Assembly: GCA_036271315.1 (NCBI GenBank)
Contig: DATBAV010000038.1
Span: 1 to 64,000, forward strand
Length of the DNA: 64,000 bases
Direction: 5' to 3'
Source: VRUE01 sp036271315
GTDB lineage: Bacteria > Actinomycetota > Thermoleophilia > Solirubrobacterales > 70-9
The notes under the pieces are model-generated. The model did no database searches. It was not told the DNA's origin and worked only from the letters and a program-made list of their open reading frames with translations. Made by a program: the position numbers and the translations under genes. Numbering within the stretch: position 1 is the stretch's first letter; the number at the start of each line of letters is the position of its first letter. Shown here piece by piece: positions 17,205 through 25,541 of this stretch.

Positions 17205-18269
17205 ATGGCACCCAGGATCGTTTCCATCATTGGCTCCCGCCCCGAGATCGTCCAGGCCGCTCCGCTCTCGCTCGCCTTCAACGGCTGCGTCGAGGAGATC
17301 CTGGTTCACACGGGGCAGCACTACGACCCGGCGCTCTCCGATCTGCAGATCGCCGATCTGAGGCTGCCGCTGCCGGAACACAACCTCGGCGTCGGCTCAC
17401 TACCCAACGACGAGAGCGTCACCGTCGCCCAGGACCGCATCGGCCGCGTGATCGAGTCAGAGCAACCCGACGCGGTGCTGGTTCGCGGCGATACCAACGC
17501 GACGATCGCCGGGGCACGCGCGGCCGTGGCGGCCGGGGTGCAACTGCTTCACGTCGAGGCCGGCCTGCGCAGCTACCGCGACGACATGCCCGAGGAGGCC
17601 AACCGGATCGAGACCGACCGGATCTCCAACCTGCTCTTCGCGCCCTGCGAGCACGCGCGCCAAACACTTCTCTCCGAGGGGATCGAAGGCACGGTCAAGG
17701 TGACCGGCGACGTCCTCGCCGACGTCCTGCTCGCTTCCCGCGACCGGCTTGGCGAGGGCAAGGAGGAGGGCGATTACGTCCTTGCCACCGCCCACCGCAA
17801 TTACAACACCGACTCGCCCGAGCGGCTCGGTGCCGTGCTCGCCTGCCTGCGGGCTGCCGAGCATCGCGTGATCTTCCCGCTGCACCCGCGCACTCGCAAG
17901 AGCCTCGAGACCTGGGGCCTCGAGATCCCCGCCAACGTCGAGGTGCGCGACGCGGTCACCTACACCGAGATGCTGACCCTGGAGCGCGACGCGGTAGCGA
18001 TCGCCACCGACTCGGGCGGCGTCCAGCGCGAGGCCTATCTCTGGGGCGTCCCCTGCATCACGATGCGCGAGGAGACGGAGTGGATCGAGACCGTCTCCAC
18101 CGGCTGGAACACCCTGGTCGGCGTCGACGCGGAGAAGTTCCGCGACGCCCTGGCCAAGCCGCAGCCGCAGGAGCGCCCACCGATCTTTGGCGACGGCAAC
18201 GCCGCCCGCAGGATTGCCGAACTGACCGTGGCTCATCTCGAGCTGACCGTGGAGGGATCCCTTGTCTGA
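17205..18269 (+). CDS. UDP-sugar (GlcNAc-type) 2-epimerase family protein
   Basis: 354 residues with the WecB/WbpI fold markers: VSIIGSRPEIVQAAP, HTGQHYDPALS, VRGDTNATIAGA, LLHVEAGLRSY, EEANRIETDRIS, ATAHRNYN and TDSGGVQREAYLWGVPCIT. These non-hydrolysing enzymes convert UDP-GlcNAc-type sugars to the manno form. At the position where WecB/WbpI proteins usually have Lys in RPxxIKxAP, this protein has Gln17. It is the first gene of a plus-strand run with overlapping stops and starts and probably supplies a donor sugar to the locus. Confidence 0.88.
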   Translation: MAPRIVSIIGSRPEIVQAAPLSLAFNGCVEEILVHTGQHYDPALSDLQIADLRLPLPEHNLGVGSLPNDESVTVAQDRIGRVIESEQPDAVLVRGDTNATIAGARAAVAAGVQLLHVEAGLRSYRDDMPEEANRIETDRISNLLFAPCEHARQTLLSEGIEGTVKVTGDVLADVLLASRDRLGEGKEEGDYVLATAHRNYNTDSPERLGAVLACLRAAEHRVIFPLHPRTRKSLETWGLEIPANVEVRDAVTYTEMLTLERDAVAIATDSGGVQREAYLWGVPCITMREETEWIETVSTGWNTLVGVDAEKFRDALAKPQPQERPPIFGDGNAARRIAELTVAHLELTVEGSLV

Positions 18270-19320
18270 GCAGCTGAGAATCGGTGTCATCGGCTGTGGG
18301 CGCATGGGCGCGTTCCACGTCCGCAACTACTCGCAGATCGATTGCGCGCATCTGGCCGCGGTCGCCGAGCCCAACGAGGAATCGCGCCGGCGGGCCACCG
18401 CGGGCACCGGGGCGGTCGAATTCTCCGACTGGCGCGAGCTGATCCAGTTCGGCGCCGACGAACTGGACGCGGTTTCGATCGCCTGTCCCTCCGAGCACCA
18501 CGCCGAGGTTGCCCTCGAGGCCCTCGCCGCCGACCTACACGTGCTGGTCGAGAAGCCGATCGCGACCACCCTGCCCGATGCCCTGCGCATGCGCGGCGCG
18601 GCGATGGAGGCCGACCGCAAGCTGATGGTCGGTCATGTCGAGCGCTTCAACCCGGCCGTCGCCAAGCTGCGCGAGCTGGTCGCCGACGGCCGCCTCGGCA
18701 ACGTCTACCGCGCCCACACGACGCGGGTCGGGCCGCTGCCGACGCGGATCCAGGACACCGGCGTCGCGATCGACCTCGCCACCCACGACCTCGACGTGAT
18801 GCAGCACGTGCTCGATCGCCAGATCGGCGAGATCTACGCCGACGGTGGCCGCTTCCAGCATGGCTCCCAAGAGGACCTGCTGACCTGCATGGCCCGCTTC
18901 GGCCCCAAGGAGACCGGCGACACGCTCGGCCTTCTCGACGTCAACTGGCTGACTCCGGAGAAGAAGCGCGAGATCGCGCTGATCGGCGAGAACGGACTGC
19001 TGCGCGCCAGCTACATCACCCAGGATGTCTGGTTCGTCGAGTCGCCCAGCGCGCCGCTGCACTGGGACGGGCTCTCGATGCTGCGCGGCGACGGCGAGGG
19101 GGCCGCGGTGCGGTTCTCACTGGCCAAGGCCGAGCCGCTGCAGGCCGAGCTGGAAGCCTTCTGCCGCTGCGTGCTCGACGACACGCCGGAGCCGGTCAGC
19201 GCCCACGACGGGGTCAAGGCGCTTGCCGCCGCCCTGGCGATGCGCGAGTCCGCCGCGGTCCGCCGCCCGGTCGAGCTGCTCGATATTCCCGCCCCCCGGC
19301 CGCTGGAGGTACTGGTGTGA
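18262..19320 (+). CDS. Gfo/Idh/MocA-family dehydrogenase
   Basis: 352 residues, TTG start at 18262 with GGAGGGA five bases upstream, overlapping the epimerase end by eight bases. The Rossmann motif is RIGVIGCGRMGAFHVRNY; the EKP motif is HVLVEKPIATTLPDA; and HVERFNPAVAKL plus DLATHDLDVMQHVL supply the usual catalytic-domain residues. It resembles the UDP-GlcNAc-type 3-dehydrogenases (WlbA/WbpB), which work with a DegT aminotransferase and a hexapeptide acetyltransferase; both partners exist in this window (54271 and 56224). That pathway link is inference. Confidence 0.87.
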   Translation: MSEQLRIGVIGCGRMGAFHVRNYSQIDCAHLAAVAEPNEESRRRATAGTGAVEFSDWRELIQFGADELDAVSIACPSEHHAEVALEALAADLHVLVEKPIATTLPDALRMRGAAMEADRKLMVGHVERFNPAVAKLRELVADGRLGNVYRAHTTRVGPLPTRIQDTGVAIDLATHDLDVMQHVLDRQIGEIYADGGRFQHGSQEDLLTCMARFGPKETGDTLGLLDVNWLTPEKKREIALIGENGLLRASYITQDVWFVESPSAPLHWDGLSMLRGDGEGAAVRFSLAKAEPLQAELEAFCRCVLDDTPEPVSAHDGVKALAAALAMRESAAVRRPVELLDIPAPRPLEVLV

Positions 19321-20162
19321 TCCGCTTCGTAATCCCCGCCTACAACGAGGCGGAAAACATCCCCAAGCTGCTTGCCGACCTGGCGCCGGTAGCGCGCGAG
19401 CTCGGCGCCCGCGTGATCATCGTCGATGACGGCTCCACCGATGGCACCGCCGAGGTGATCCGCGAGCACGCTCGCGACATGCACCTGGCGGTTGTCCAGC
19501 ACACGACCAATCGCGGCCTCGGCACGGCGATCAACACCGGCATCCGCTCGGCGCTGAAGGAGTCCTCGGACGACGACGCGATCGTCACCCTCGAGGCCGA
19601 CACGACCTCGGACCTCTCCGACCTGCCGCGGATGATGGAGGTCTTCGAACAGGGCACCGACGTCGTGCTCGCCTCGGTCTACGCCCCAGGCGGCAAGATC
19701 GTTGGCGTCGCCGGCTGGCGCTTGGCGGCGAGCAAGTCCGTCTCCAACACCTTCCGCTACTTGGGCGGGCTGCGCCAGATCCACACGCTCTCCTCGCTTT
19801 ACCGCGTCTACCGCGCTGGCACCCTGCGCCGCGCCGCCGACACCTACGGCTACCTGCTCGTGCGCGAGCCCGGTTTCGCCGCCAACGTCGAGCTGCTGCT
19901 GAAGCTCTACAACGCCGGCGCCAGCGTCGCCGAGGTGCCGACGATCAACGACTGGACGACCCGCAAGGGCGAGTCGAAGATGCAGCTGAAACCGACCGTG
20001 CTCGCCTACTTCCGGGTGATGGCCGCGCAGATGGTCGGTCGCATCCAACCGCCGCCGGTTTCGCCGCTGGCGGAGGTGACGGCGCCGCTGCCCGTGGCCG
20101 CTGAGGCGCCCGCCGCTGCCGTTGCCGGTGGCGAGCCGCAGCCGGTCGCCCAACCGGGATGA
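19317..20162 (+). CDS. Family 2 glycosyltransferase, dolichyl-phosphate-mannose-synthase-like
   Basis: 281 residues from a GTG overlapping the upstream stop (GTGTGA). The GT-A fold shows IRFVIPAYNEAENIPKLLADL, RVIIVDDGSTDGTAEV, NRGLGTAINTGIRSAL and EADTTSDLSDLP, where the ExD replaces the classical DxD. A C-terminal region with FAANVELLLKLYNAG and a Pro/Ala-rich tail follows; there are no clear TM helices. The next gene overlaps its stop by four bases. It likely moves a sugar to a polyprenyl phosphate or a growing oligosaccharide. Confidence 0.85.
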   Translation: MIRFVIPAYNEAENIPKLLADLAPVARELGARVIIVDDGSTDGTAEVIREHARDMHLAVVQHTTNRGLGTAINTGIRSALKESSDDDAIVTLEADTTSDLSDLPRMMEVFEQGTDVVLASVYAPGGKIVGVAGWRLAASKSVSNTFRYLGGLRQIHTLSSLYRVYRAGTLRRAADTYGYLLVREPGFAANVELLLKLYNAGASVAEVPTINDWTTRKGESKMQLKPTVLAYFRVMAAQMVGRIQPPPVSPLAEVTAPLPVAAEAPAAAVAGGEPQPVAQPG

Positions 20163-21535
20163 GCCAAGTGCCGCCCAAGGTCGGCATCGTCGGCGGCGGC
20201 GTGCTCGGCACCTCGCTCGCTCTGCGCCTGGCCCAGGCCGGTGCCAAGGTGACCGTGATCGAGCGCGGCCCCAGCCTCGGCGGGCTGGCTGGGACGATGG
20301 ACTTCGGCGGCCACCAGGTCGACCGCTTTTACCACGTGATCACGCCGGCGGACTCGCGCATGATCGCGATGGCCGAGGAGGTTGGGCTCGGCGACCAGCT
20401 GCGCTTCACCCCGGTCGGCGCCGGCTTCTTCGCCGACGGCGAGATGCACGACTTCAACGGCATCGGCGACCTGCTGCGCTTCTCGCCGCTGAGCCCGCCG
20501 GCGCGGCTGCGCCTCGGCTGGTTCGTCGCCCAGTGCCAGCTGCGCAGCTCCTACGACAAGCTCGAGCAGATCCCGCTGGAGACCTGGCTGCGCCGCCACT
20601 GCGGCCGCGAGGTCTACGAGCGGATCTGGAAGCCGCTGCTCGATTCCCGCTTCGACGGCGACCCCTCGGGACTGCCGGCGACCTACCTCTGGGCCCGCAC
20701 GCGGCGCATGTCGGGTGCCCGCGGCAAGGGCGGCGGTGAGGAAATGGGCTACATCGTCGGCGGCCACCAGCGCCTGATCGACGCGATGGTCGCCCGGGCG
20801 GAAGAGCTCGGGGTCGAGGCGCGCACGAATGCGCCGGTCAAGGGCCTGGCCACAGACGCCGAGGGCGCTGTCACCGGAGTCGAGCTGGAGGGCGAGACGC
20901 TCGACTTCGACCTGACGATCCCGACCCTGCAGCCGCCGGCACTGCGCTTCCTGCTGCCCGAGCGCCACCAGGGCCTGCTGGCGCCCTACCCGCAGCGCTG
21001 GCTGGGCTGCGTCTGCACGATCATCAAGGTGCCGCGCTCGTTGATTCCCTACTACGCGATCAACATCACCGAGCCGACGCCGGTGACGAGCGCGATCGAG
21101 ACCTCCCAGGTGCTGGGGACCGACCACACCGATGGCCTGCACCTGGTCTACCTGCCCAAGTACTGCGATCCCGACGCGCCCGAGCAGAGCGAGGACGACG
21201 AGTCCGTCTATCGCCGCTCCACCGACTACCTGGCCCGCCTCTCGCCCGGCTTCAGTCGCGACGAGGTGGTCGATTGGACCGTGCAGCGGGCCAAGCTGGT
21301 CGAGCCGGTGCACCAGATACGCAGCGGTGGCGGCGAGCGGGTGGCGCCGCTTTGGCCCGGCGTCGAGGGTCTCGCGCTCGCCTCCAACGCCCAGATCTAC
21401 CCCTACTTGCTCAACGGCGACTCGGTGATGGGCTTCGCCGAAGAGGTCGCCGGTGAGGTGAGCGATCGTCTCGGCCTTCCAGGCACTTCGTCCAATAGTG
21501 CGAAAAACGGGCTAGTCGGCACGTTGTCTAGTTGA
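20159..21535 (+). CDS. FAD-dependent oxidoreductase (amine-oxidase/UGM-like fold)
   Basis: 458 residues. The dinucleotide-binding motif VGIVGGGVLGTSLALRLAQAG and the downstream IERGPSLGGLAGTMDFGGH are typical of the flavin monoamine oxidase/protoporphyrinogen oxidase/UDP-galactopyranose mutase superfamily. A C-terminal FAD motif is near ALASNAQIYPYLLNGDSVMGFAEEVA. Its place within a gene run for nucleotide-sugar and glycosyl transfer suggests a role in sugar or lipid-carrier modification, but the sequence alone does not separate a mutase from a desaturase. The ATG overlaps the glycosyltransferase stop. Confidence 0.8.
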   Translation: MSQVPPKVGIVGGGVLGTSLALRLAQAGAKVTVIERGPSLGGLAGTMDFGGHQVDRFYHVITPADSRMIAMAEEVGLGDQLRFTPVGAGFFADGEMHDFNGIGDLLRFSPLSPPARLRLGWFVAQCQLRSSYDKLEQIPLETWLRRHCGREVYERIWKPLLDSRFDGDPSGLPATYLWARTRRMSGARGKGGGEEMGYIVGGHQRLIDAMVARAEELGVEARTNAPVKGLATDAEGAVTGVELEGETLDFDLTIPTLQPPALRFLLPERHQGLLAPYPQRWLGCVCTIIKVPRSLIPYYAINITEPTPVTSAIETSQVLGTDHTDGLHLVYLPKYCDPDAPEQSEDDESVYRRSTDYLARLSPGFSRDEVVDWTVQRAKLVEPVHQIRSGGGERVAPLWPGVEGLALASNAQIYPYLLNGDSVMGFAEEVAGEVSDRLGLPGTSSNSAKNGLVGTLSS

Positions 21536-21585
21536 AGTTCCGAGGCGCGTCTCCCGCTTGGCTCGCCCCGTAGAGCGACCTAGCC

Positions 21586-22848
21586 ATGTACCAAGTCGAA
21601 GCCTCAAAAGCCCTCCTCAAACCCAAGCTCTGGGCGCAGCGCTCGGCGCGCCTCAACGTGCCGCGCAACGTGGTGATGCTGGGCATGGTCAGCATGCTGA
21701 CCGACGTCTCCTCGGAGATGGTGGCGACGATCCTGCCGCTGTACCTCGTCTTCAGCCTCGGCGCCAGCCCGCTGGCGCTGGGCGCTATCGATGGCACCTA
21801 CCGCGGCGCCGCCGCCCTCGTTCAGGTTGCAAGCGGCTTCGTCTCCGACCGCTGGCGCAAGCCCAAGGAGGTCGCCGGAGCCGGCTACGGCATCTCGGCG
21901 GTGGGCAAGGTGGCCCTGGTCGCCGCCGGCAACACGATCGGCGGCATCGGCGCGATCGTCGCTTTCGACCGCATCGGCAAGGGCATCCGCACCGCGCCGC
22001 GCGACGCGCTGATCTCGCTCTCGAGCAGCAAAGCCGGGCTCGCCACCGCCTTCGGCGTGCACCGGGCGATGGACTCGGCCGGCGCCATGCTCGGCCCGCT
22101 GATCGCCTTCGGCATCCTGCTCGTCGCCCCGGCCCGCTTCGACGCCGTCTTCGTCGTCAGCACGCTCTTCGCCGTCCTCGGCTTCGCCGTCCTGGTCCTC
22201 ACCGTGCAGGGCAAGCCGAAACGGGCGCCGCGCGAGGACAAGCCCGCCCCTTCGCTGCGCGCCGCGGCCGGCCTGGTCAAGGACCGGCGCTTCGCGCTGC
22301 TGCTGATTGCCGCCACCGTGCTCTCGCTGACCAGCATCTCCGACGCGATGCTCTACGTCGGCCTGCAGCGCAAGATCGACTTCGCCCCGGCCGTCTTCCC
22401 GTTGCTCTACGTGATCACCGCCGTCGCCTTCATGGGCCTGGCGATCCCGGTCGGGCAACTCGCCGACCGGGTCGGCCGCGTGCCGGTGCTGCTGGCCGGC
22501 TATGCCCTCCTCTTCATCGTCTACGGTGCGCTGCTGATGAGCTCGCTCGGCTACGGACTGTTGGTTCTCTGCCTGCTCGGCCTCGGCGGCTACTTCGCCG
22601 CCACCGAAGGGGTACTGGCGGCGATCGCCGGGGCGCTCCTGCCGGAGGACCTGCAGGCGAGCGGACTCGGCATGCTGACCACCGTGGTCAGCATCGGCAA
22701 CCTGTTCTCCTCGCTCGTCTTCGGCGCCCTCTGGCTCGAGCTCGGGCTGCACCAGGCGGTGCTCGTCTTCGGCGCCGCGCTGGCCCTGGCGATCCTCGCC
22801 GCGGTACCGCTGCTGCTGCGCTCGCAGCGAGCGCCCCTGCATGGGTAG
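21586..22848 (+). CDS. MFS transporter
   Basis: 420 residues with about twelve hydrophobic segments. The loop between helices 2 and 3 carries GFVSDRWRKPKEVAGAGY, a form of the MFS A-motif, and a related motif, VGQLADRVGRVPVLLAGYAL, appears in the second half. MFS proteins move small solutes using ion gradients; the substrate is unknown. It starts 50 bases after the oxidoreductase and overlaps the next gene by eight bases. Its role in the polysaccharide locus could be export of a product or precursor. Confidence 0.85.
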   Translation: MYQVEASKALLKPKLWAQRSARLNVPRNVVMLGMVSMLTDVSSEMVATILPLYLVFSLGASPLALGAIDGTYRGAAALVQVASGFVSDRWRKPKEVAGAGYGISAVGKVALVAAGNTIGGIGAIVAFDRIGKGIRTAPRDALISLSSSKAGLATAFGVHRAMDSAGAMLGPLIAFGILLVAPARFDAVFVVSTLFAVLGFAVLVLTVQGKPKRAPREDKPAPSLRAAAGLVKDRRFALLLIAATVLSLTSISDAMLYVGLQRKIDFAPAVFPLLYVITAVAFMGLAIPVGQLADRVGRVPVLLAGYALLFIVYGALLMSSLGYGLLVLCLLGLGGYFAATEGVLAAIAGALLPEDLQASGLGMLTTVVSIGNLFSSLVFGALWLELGLHQAVLVFGAALALAILAAVPLLLRSQRAPLHG

Positions 22849-23830
22849 TCGCAACGGCAAGATCCTCGTCGCGCTCATCGTCCTCTGCGTGGTCGCCGGT
22901 GGCGCCTACGTGGCGGTGGCCGCTCTGGGGCCGAACGAAACGACCACCGACGCACGGCCGCAGGCGGGCGCGGTGCTGGCTCGCAGCGACGTGATGGTGC
23001 GGGCGGTCGAACCCTCCAACCCACAGCTCAACGGCCGGGTCTTCTTGGTCGACCACGGCAAGGTCAAGCAGCTGCCCGGCGACCTCAGCTGCGAGCGGGT
23101 CTATTTCGCCGCCGGGCGCGGCATCTGCATGGGCGTCGCCCCCTCGGGGGTCGATTACACCGCCCAGGTCTTCAATTCGAAAATGGAAACGCTGAACACG
23201 ATTACGCTCAGCGGCCTGCCCTCGCGGGCGCGGGTCTCCGAGGACGGGCGCTACGGCGCGATGACCGTCTTCGTCACCGGCGACTCCTACCTCGAATCGA
23301 GCACCGCCTTCTCGACCCGCACCTACGTGGTCGACATGGCGAGCGGCAAGGCGATCGACCAGCTCGAGCAGTTCAGCGTCAGCAAGGACGGCAAGCCCTT
23401 CGACGCGGTCGACTTCAACTTCTGGGGGATCACCTTCGACCCCAACGACTCGGATCGCTTCTACGCCACGTTGGGCACCGGCGATCACCACTATCTGGTC
23501 GAAGGCAGCATCAAAGGGCGTGAGATGAAGGTCCTGCGGGACGGGGTCGAGTGCCCCTCGCTCTCGCCCGACGGCAAGCAGATCGCCTACAAGAGCCGCA
23601 TCGGCCACTCCAATCGCTGGCACCTGCGCGTGCTCGACGTGGCGACTCTCAAGGACCACCCCGTGGCCGAGACCCGCTCGATCGACGACCAGGCCGAGTG
23701 GCTCGACGACCGCACCCTGGCCTACTCCGACGGCACCAACGTCTACACGGTGCCGGCCGACGGCAGCGGCGAACCGGGCTTGCTGGTTCGCGACGCATCC
23801 TCGCCGGTGCGCTTGCCGGCCGGGGCCTAG
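22841..23830 (+). CDS. Exported or membrane-anchored TolB/beta-propeller-like protein
   Basis: 329 residues. Residues about 7-29 form one hydrophobic segment (ILVALIVLCVVAGGAYVAVAAL) acting as a signal anchor. The rest is beta-rich with repeated WD40/TolB-like turns such as LPSRARVSEDGRYGAMTV, CPSLSPDGKQIAYKS, DDQAEWLDDRTLAYSD and NVYTVPADGSGEP. This suggests a beta-propeller outside the membrane that binds a protein or glycan. Its start overlaps the MFS gene and its TAG stop lies inside the palindrome that follows. Confidence 0.75.
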   Translation: MGSRNGKILVALIVLCVVAGGAYVAVAALGPNETTTDARPQAGAVLARSDVMVRAVEPSNPQLNGRVFLVDHGKVKQLPGDLSCERVYFAAGRGICMGVAPSGVDYTAQVFNSKMETLNTITLSGLPSRARVSEDGRYGAMTVFVTGDSYLESSTAFSTRTYVVDMASGKAIDQLEQFSVSKDGKPFDAVDFNFWGITFDPNDSDRFYATLGTGDHHYLVEGSIKGREMKVLRDGVECPSLSPDGKQIAYKSRIGHSNRWHLRVLDVATLKDHPVAETRSIDDQAEWLDDRTLAYSDGTNVYTVPADGSGEPGLLVRDASSPVRLPAGA

Positions 23831-23919
23831 TAGGGATTGGCAAAACCCCCGCGCACGTTTGGCGACGGCGGACGCGGCGCTCGCCAGCCGCACACGCGGG
23901 TTTCGCCAATCCCTACTAG
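23827..23919. repeat. 93-bp palindrome covering both stop codons of convergent genes
   Basis: Arms 23827-23848 and 23898-23919 are 22-base inverted copies with one mismatch (CTAGTAGGGATTGGC...). The inner sequence has a further imperfect inverted match ending in TGGCGA. The TAG at 23828-23830 ends the plus-strand gene and the CTA at 23916-23918 is the stop of the minus-strand gene, so the element forms the 3' end of both. Likely a bidirectional terminator. The GTAGGGAT core also occurs in the palindrome at 15188-15299. Confidence 0.85.
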
Positions 23920-25541
23920 CCGACGCGGGCGGCCAGCGGCCGCAGGCGGTCGCGGCCCTCGCTGGCGAGGCGGCGGGCGACGGCGAGCGGGCGGCGGCGG
24001 GGTGTCGGCACGGAGGCGGGGTCGATCGCGTCGAGGGGCGAAAGGGTGATCTCGGACGAGCTGCCCGGCTCGACCGCGAGGGGCTCGCCTGGATTGACGT
24101 CCTCCCCCGCGAGCTTCAGCACCTGCTGGTCGGGCTCTATGCCGACGGCGGGAAGCTCGACCGTGAGCTCCTCGATTCCGGCCGGGATCTCGATCCGGGC
24201 CATCCTGGTCAAGAGGCGGACCGCGAGGCGCGAGCCGTCCCGCCTGGTCTCGAAGCTGGTCGCCGCGATCTCGCTCAGCGAGCACCAGTTCGTCGGTCCC
24301 AGGCGGTTGACCTCTTCGACCGCCTCGAGCAGGGCGGGGGGCCCACCGAGGGCATCCTCGTGGTGGCCGTAGAGGACCAGCGGCTGGTCGAGGAAGGCAC
24401 GCAGGGTCAGCTCGGCCGTTGAGCGGCCGGCGATCGGGTGGCGCAGCAGGACTGGCACTCCTTCGACGAACTCGGCCGGTCCCCAGCCGACCAGGGCGCC
24501 GGTGCCCTCGGGGCGGGCCAGCCAGGAGTGGGGCTCGAACTCGACCCAAGGGTAGGGCCGGGTCATCGTGATCGCCTCGAAGCCGCAACGGCGCAGGCCG
24601 CTCAGGGTCGCCCGCGAGCAGGCCTCGTGGGGCGGGACCATGACGCGGTCGACGGCGACGCCGGTGCGGCGGGCGAAGGCCTCCACCCGGCGCCGGGCCT
24701 GGGCGGCCAGGGAGACCGCGTCGGTCTCGGTCGCCACCCTGCCCAGCTCGCCGCCGTCGTGGTCGTTGCCATGAACCAGCAGCGAGATCGCGCCCTCGCT
24801 TTCGCGCAGGGCGCGCAGGGCGGCAGGATGGGCGAACCAGGCGTCGAGCGGCACCGTCGCCAGGGCTACGTGGTAGCCGTGCGCGCGAGCATGGGTGCCG
24901 AGCTCGCCCAGCTTGACGAAGCCGTAAGAGGGCCAGTGCAGGTTGGGGTCGTCGAAGAGCAGGGAGGCGCGGGCGGCCGGGGGCTGCCAGCGGATCGCCT
25001 CGGTCCTGGCGCGGAGGAAGTGCAGCAACGGCAGCAGGGCGGCGCTGCGCCCATCGCAGAGGCGTTCGCGCAGCGCCTCGTCGGGGCCAAGCTCGGCCGG
25101 GATCAGGAGGGCGGCCTCGTCGTTGTCGCGGCGGGTCCAGGTGGGGACGCCGTCGCAGCTGGCCAGGACCGTCGCGCCCTCGGCTATGAGGTTGGCCTCG
25201 ACCTGTGGCGCTGCCGCGCCGATTCGCTCGTCGGGCAGGACGGCTCCGTGCAGGCGCGGGTCTAGTCCATCCGTGGCTGCGTAGATGTTGTCGAGCGTCT
25301 TGCCGGGATCGCACCGCTCGGGCAGGGCCAAGGTCAGGCTCCGCAGGCCGGCGGGTGTCGCCACTGGGGCGGAGCCCCCATCGCCGAGCACGAGCAAGGC
25401 ATCGAGTCCGCTGAGGGCATCTGCGGCCCGGGCCTCGAAGCGAACCGGCAGGGCGGCTTCGAGCGCGGCGAAGAGGCGCGGGCGCGACTGAAGCTGCTCG
25501 GCCGGGGTTACGCCGACCGCGATCGGGCCGGCCCCGCTCAT
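23916..25541 (-). CDS. Polysaccharide-deacetylase-like (NodB-fold) protein
   Basis: 541 residues from the ATG at 25541, which overlaps the stop of the membrane glycosyltransferase (ATGA). The central part resembles carbohydrate-esterase-4-type deacetylases: ASLLFDDPNLHWPSYGFV, ISLLVHGNDHDGGELG (His and Asp residues that could hold a metal), VMVPPHEACSRATLSGL and PLVLYGHHEDALGG. The C-terminus is beta-rich. No signal peptide is evident, so its cellular place is unclear. Deacetylation of a polysaccharide or lipid-linked sugar is a reasonable guess; the match is distant and the motif order is not that of classical CE4 enzymes. Confidence 0.6.
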   Translation of the reverse strand: MSGAGPIAVGVTPAEQLQSRPRLFAALEAALPVRFEARAADALSGLDALLVLGDGGSAPVATPAGLRSLTLALPERCDPGKTLDNIYAATDGLDPRLHGAVLPDERIGAAAPQVEANLIAEGATVLASCDGVPTWTRRDNDEAALLIPAELGPDEALRERLCDGRSAALLPLLHFLRARTEAIRWQPPAARASLLFDDPNLHWPSYGFVKLGELGTHARAHGYHVALATVPLDAWFAHPAALRALRESEGAISLLVHGNDHDGGELGRVATETDAVSLAAQARRRVEAFARRTGVAVDRVMVPPHEACSRATLSGLRRCGFEAITMTRPYPWVEFEPHSWLARPEGTGALVGWGPAEFVEGVPVLLRHPIAGRSTAELTLRAFLDQPLVLYGHHEDALGGPPALLEAVEEVNRLGPTNWCSLSEIAATSFETRRDGSRLAVRLLTRMARIEIPAGIEELTVELPAVGIEPDQQVLKLAGEDVNPGEPLAVEPGSSSEITLSPLDAIDPASVPTPRRRPLAVARRLASEGRDRLRPLAARVG

